Assembly (NCBI GenBank): GCA_910586255.1
Contig: CAJUHR010000006.1
Location: 1-64,000, forward strand
Direction: 5' to 3'
DNA from: an uncultured Lachnospiraceae bacterium
Lineage (GTDB): Bacteria > Bacillota > Clostridia > Lachnospirales > Lachnospiraceae
DNA length: 64,000 nucleotides
This document shows, one piece after another, positions 60,926 through 64,000 of this stretch. Every line of letters starts with the position of its first letter. Within the stretch, counting starts at the first letter, position 1. Made by a program: the position numbers and the translations under genes. The notes under the pieces are model-generated. The model saw nothing but the letters and a program-made list of their open reading frames with translations, searched no databases and had not been told where the DNA came from.

Positions 60926-61446
60926 TGATATCCGGATATATCCTCACAGACTTTATCCGTAAAAGTATGAACGTGAAAAACCCCTCTTCCTAAGAGGGGT
61001 CCTTCATACTACAGTTTATAAGAGGTTAAAAAGGGAGGAGAGCTGATAATCAACTATCAGCTCGAGTATTATGAAAAAAATCTTATAAGCATATCACATA
61101 TACGGCATTGATGGTTGCTTACAAGAGATAGTATAAACAGGAATCGTGAAGAAATCATGATGTTTGTGTAAAAGGTTTTTGAATGATTTGTAAACGAAAA
61201 ATGAACATCGGCGGCCGGAAGGTTACAAATTTGAAAAAACATGTTACAAGACATGTAATCTTGATATTTCATTAAAATCGGGCTTAAAATAACTACCGGT
61301 TATACAGTTAATTCCAATCTCGTATATATTTTCTAAATAAATTCCCATTCAAATGTTGAAAAATGAAGGCAAATGCGATAATATGATAACTATTGTTACT
61401 CCGTGAGCAGCAAGAAAAATCAGAAAAGGGCAAGAGGTGACAGGCA
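60926..61446. other. Intergenic region before leuB
   Basis: A 521-bp gap without a recognised gene. ACCCCTCTT pairs with AAGAGGGGT at 60980-61000; its T-run lies on the minus-strand side. GAGCTGATA/TATCAGCTC forms a perfect 9-bp inverted repeat at 61040-61063. ACATGTTACAAGACATGTAA near 61250 is another. It is A/T-rich toward leuB. I saw no clear T-box or leucine-codon leader peptide. Confidence 0.5.
61356..61384 (+). promoter_or_regulatory. Candidate promoter of leuB-ilvD
   Basis: TTGAAA and TAATAT with a 17-bp spacer, about 60 bp before the leuB start. A second candidate (TTGAAA-17-TGTAAT) lies at 61231-61259. Confidence 0.45.
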
Positions 61447-62529
61447 ATGGATTGTAAGATAGTGACCATTTCAGGGGATGGTATCGGGCCGGAGATTGTC
61501 CGGGAGGCATGCAAGGTGTTAGACAAAGTGGCACAGGTGTACGGACATTCCTTCCATTATAAAGAGGTGTTAATGGGGGGATGCTCCATTGATGCTTACG
61601 GGGTTCCCCTGACAGATGAGGCGCTGAATACGGCAAGAGAAAGCGATGCGGTCCTTTTGGGGGCTGTGGGAGGCGATGTGGGAAATTCCAGATGGTACGA
61701 TGTGGCGCCGAATCTGCGGCCGGAGGCAGGGCTTTTGGCAATTCGCAAAGGCCTGAATCTGTTTGCCAATATTCGTCCGGCATATCTGTACAAGGAGCTT
61801 TCCGGGGCATGTCCTCTGAAAAAGGAGATTATCGGGGACGGCTTTGACATGGTAATCATGCGGGAACTGACCGGAGGTCTGTATTTCGGAGAACGGCATA
61901 CAGAGGAGGCAGATGGGGTGCTTCAGGCCACAGACACTCTTACATACAATGAAAATGAGATCCGCCGGATCGCCATCAAGGCTTTCGACATTGCCATGAA
62001 GCGGAGAAAGCATGTGATTAGTGTGGATAAAGCCAATGTGCTGGACTCCTCAAGATTGTGGCGCAAGGTGGTGGAGGAAGTGGCAAAGGACTACCCGGAG
62101 GTTAAGTTAGAGCATATGCTGGTTGACAACTGTGCCATGCAGCTGGTGATGAATCCGGGCCGGTTTGATGTGGTGCTGACGGAGAACATGTTTGGAGATA
62201 TTCTGTCAGATGAAGCCAGTATGATCACAGGTTCTATTGGCATGCTGTCCTCTGCCAGCCTGAATGAAAGCAGATTCGGCATGTATGAACCCAGCCATGG
62301 ATCCGCGCCGGATATTGCAGGAAAGGATCTGGCCAATCCCATTGCCACGATTCTGTCAGCCGCCATGATGCTGCGCTATTCCTTTGATCTTGACAGGGAA
62401 GCAGAGGCCATAGAAAGGGCGGTGCAGAAGGTGCTTACAGAAGGATACCGCACCCCGGATATTATGTCAGAAGGATGCACCCGGGTGGGAACCGTCCGGA
62501 TGGGAGATTTGATTGCAGAGAGAATTTGA
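61447..62529 (+). CDS. leuB: 3-isopropylmalate dehydrogenase
   Basis: A 360-residue NAD-dependent enzyme of leucine biosynthesis. It shows ISGDGIGPEIV at the N-terminus, DAVLLGAVGGDVGNSRW near 70, the substrate-binding Arg in ANIRPAYLY and VIMRELTGGLYFGER, and the metal ligands in VLTENMFGDILSDEASM near 240, then EPSHGSAPDIAGKDLANP near 280. Length and motifs are normal. AAGAGG lies 9 bp before the ATG. It is followed 48 bp later by ilvD, so this is a branched-chain amino acid operon. Confidence 0.95.
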   Translation: MDCKIVTISGDGIGPEIVREACKVLDKVAQVYGHSFHYKEVLMGGCSIDAYGVPLTDEALNTARESDAVLLGAVGGDVGNSRWYDVAPNLRPEAGLLAIRKGLNLFANIRPAYLYKELSGACPLKKEIIGDGFDMVIMRELTGGLYFGERHTEEADGVLQATDTLTYNENEIRRIAIKAFDIAMKRRKHVISVDKANVLDSSRLWRKVVEEVAKDYPEVKLEHMLVDNCAMQLVMNPGRFDVVLTENMFGDILSDEASMITGSIGMLSSASLNESRFGMYEPSHGSAPDIAGKDLANPIATILSAAMMLRYSFDLDREAEAIERAVQKVLTEGYRTPDIMSEGCTRVGTVRMGDLIAERI

Positions 62530-62577
62530 GATTTGCGCGGTGAAACCCACAGAGAATGGAGGAAAATATGAGAAGTG

Positions 62578-64000
62578 ATAATGCAAAAGCAGGTATGCAG
62601 CAGGCCCCGGCCCGGTCCTTGTTCCGGGCTCTGGGGCTGACGGAGGAGGAATTGGCCCGTCCGCTGATCGGCGTGGTCAGCTCCTACAATGAGATTGTGC
62701 CGGGGCACATGAATCTGGACAAGATTGTGGAGGCGGTCAAGCAGGGAGTTGCCATGGCAGGAGGAACGCCGATTGTGTTTCCGGCCATAGCAGTCTGCGA
62801 TGGCATTGCCATGGGCCATGTGGGAATGAAATATTCTCTGGTGACCCGGGATCTGATTGCAGATTCCACAGAATGTATGGCTTTGGCCCATCAGTTTGAC
62901 GGTCTGGTGATGGTGCCTAACTGTGACAAGAATGTGCCGGGACTTTTGATGGCAGCGGCACGGCTTAATATTCCCACCGTGTTTGTCAGCGGCGGTCCCA
63001 TGCTGGCAGGCCGTGTGAAGGGGGAGAAAAAGAGCCTTTCCAGCATGTTTGAGGCAGTTGGCGCCTATGCGGCAGGCACTATGACCGAGGAGGATGTGGA
63101 GGATTTTGCCAACCGGGTATGTCCCACCTGCGGTTCCTGCTCCGGCATGTACACAGCCAACAGCATGAATTGTCTCACCGAGGTGCTGGGTATGGGCCTT
63201 AAGGGCAACGGAACCATTCCCGCGGTCTATTCAGAGAGAATCCGTCTGGCCAAGCATGCGGGAATGGCGGTGATGGAGATGGTGGAGAAGAATATCTGCC
63301 CCAAGGACATTATGACCGAGGGGGCTTTCCGAAATGCCCTTACTATGGATATGGCTCTGGGCTGCAGCACCAACAGCATGCTGCATCTGCCGGCTATTGC
63401 CCATGAGGCCGGGGTGGAGCTGAATGTGGATATTGCCAATGAGATCAGCGCCAGGACTCCCAATCTGTGCCACTTAGCGCCGGCAGGCCCTACCTATATG
63501 GAGGATCTCAATGAGGCCGGCGGTGTCTATGCGGTGATGAATGAGATCAGCAAGCTGGGACTTTTGAACCTGGATTGCATGACGGTTACGGGCAGAACCG
63601 TAGGGGAGAACATTAAGGACTGTGTAAACAAGAACCCGGATGTTATCCGCACTGTGGAGAATCCCTATTCCGCCACCGGCGGCATCGCCGTGCTGCGGGG
63701 GAATTTAGCGCCGGATTCCTGTGTGGTGAAGCGTTCTGCCGTAGTGCCGGAGATGTTAAAGCACGAGGGCCCGGCTCGGGTGTTTGACAGCGAGGAGGAT
63801 GCCATTGCGGCCATCAAGGGCGGCAGAATCGTGGCCGGGGATGTGGTGGTTATCCGCTATGAGGGTCCCAAGGGCGGTCCTGGAATGAGAGAGATGCTCA
63901 ACCCCACCTCTGCCATTGCAGGCATGGGGCTGGGAGCTTCCGTGGCCCTGATTACCGATGGCCGTTTCAGCGGCGCTTCCCGGGGAGCCTCCATCGGGCA
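62578..64000 (+). CDS. ilvD: Dihydroxy-acid dehydratase, 3' end outside window
   Basis: An open frame of 474 codons from ATG 62578 (AGGA upstream) to the window edge; the family is usually 550-570 residues, so about 80-100 are missing. It starts MRSDNAKAGMQQAPARSLFR and has SSYNEIVPGHMNLD near 40, the iron-sulfur cluster Cys in PNCDKNVPG near 118 and in CPTCGSCSGMYTANSMN near 182, and GGPGMREML near the end. It dehydrates dihydroxy acids in valine, leucine and isoleucine synthesis. No frame break is seen. Confidence 0.95.

Overview
The window reads as chromosomal DNA of an anaerobic Gram-positive gut bacterium, most likely a Lachnospiraceae member close to the Clostridium/Enterocloster/Hungatella group. 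The grounds are near-consensus AGGAGG ribosome sites, sigma-A type promoters, many secreted proteins with aromatic cell wall-binding repeats, a PTS/MalQ sugar system, a DUF1292 protein, and several gene families typical of that group. The genus is an inference. No rRNA, tRNA, CRISPR array, prophage or intact transposase was seen.

Layout. 1-8.6 kb: cell wall-binding repeat proteins, a lipoprotein, an O-antigen-ligase-like membrane protein, a zinc-ribbon protein and a MATE exporter. 8.9-14 kb: HAD phosphatase and MATE pair, M18 aminopeptidase and gltX. 14.2-23 kb: a LacI-family regulator, a DUF554 protein, an iron-sulfur protein, then a PTS permease (IIA-IIC-IIB) behind a promoter with LacI-type operators, an EEP-family phosphodiesterase and malQ. 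23-27.5 kb: an MBL hydrolase, a YbaK deacylase, a UvrD-type helicase, a corrinoid adenosyltransferase and a DUF1292 protein.

27.5-41.1 kb is the most coherent system. A promoter and a structured, terminator-bearing leader precede a nikABCD-like ABC transporter. An MMPL exporter and a large GLUG-repeat/coiled-coil surface protein follow, then a second transporter ATPase, larB and larC. LarB, LarC and LarE (50.9 kb) make the nickel-pincer nucleotide cofactor of lactate racemase-type enzymes, so the transporter is probably the nickel supply. No larA is visible.

41.1-50.9 kb is a decayed accessory region between larC and larE. It holds a cell-wall repeat protein, a phosphomannose-isomerase-like protein, a head-to-head junction of two truncated genes, an orphan LivH permease, an FGGY kinase, a hydroxyacid dehydrogenase, a DUF4143 pseudogene, an inverted pair of kinase zinc-ribbon fragments, a GNAT acetyltransferase and AraC fragments. 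Inverted copies of one palindromic repeat bound most of it.

50.9-64 kb returns to ordinary genes: larE, a CcdA-thioredoxin fusion, a BCCT transporter, a secreted MBL protein, an XRE regulator, a zinc-dependent phospholipase C-like protein, an AGCS symporter, a cation antiporter behind a probable yybP-ykoY manganese riboswitch, then leuB and ilvD (cut by the window end).

Two families of short palindromic repeats (called A and B here) are scattered in the intergenic spaces. All functions are read from sequence motifs without database searches.
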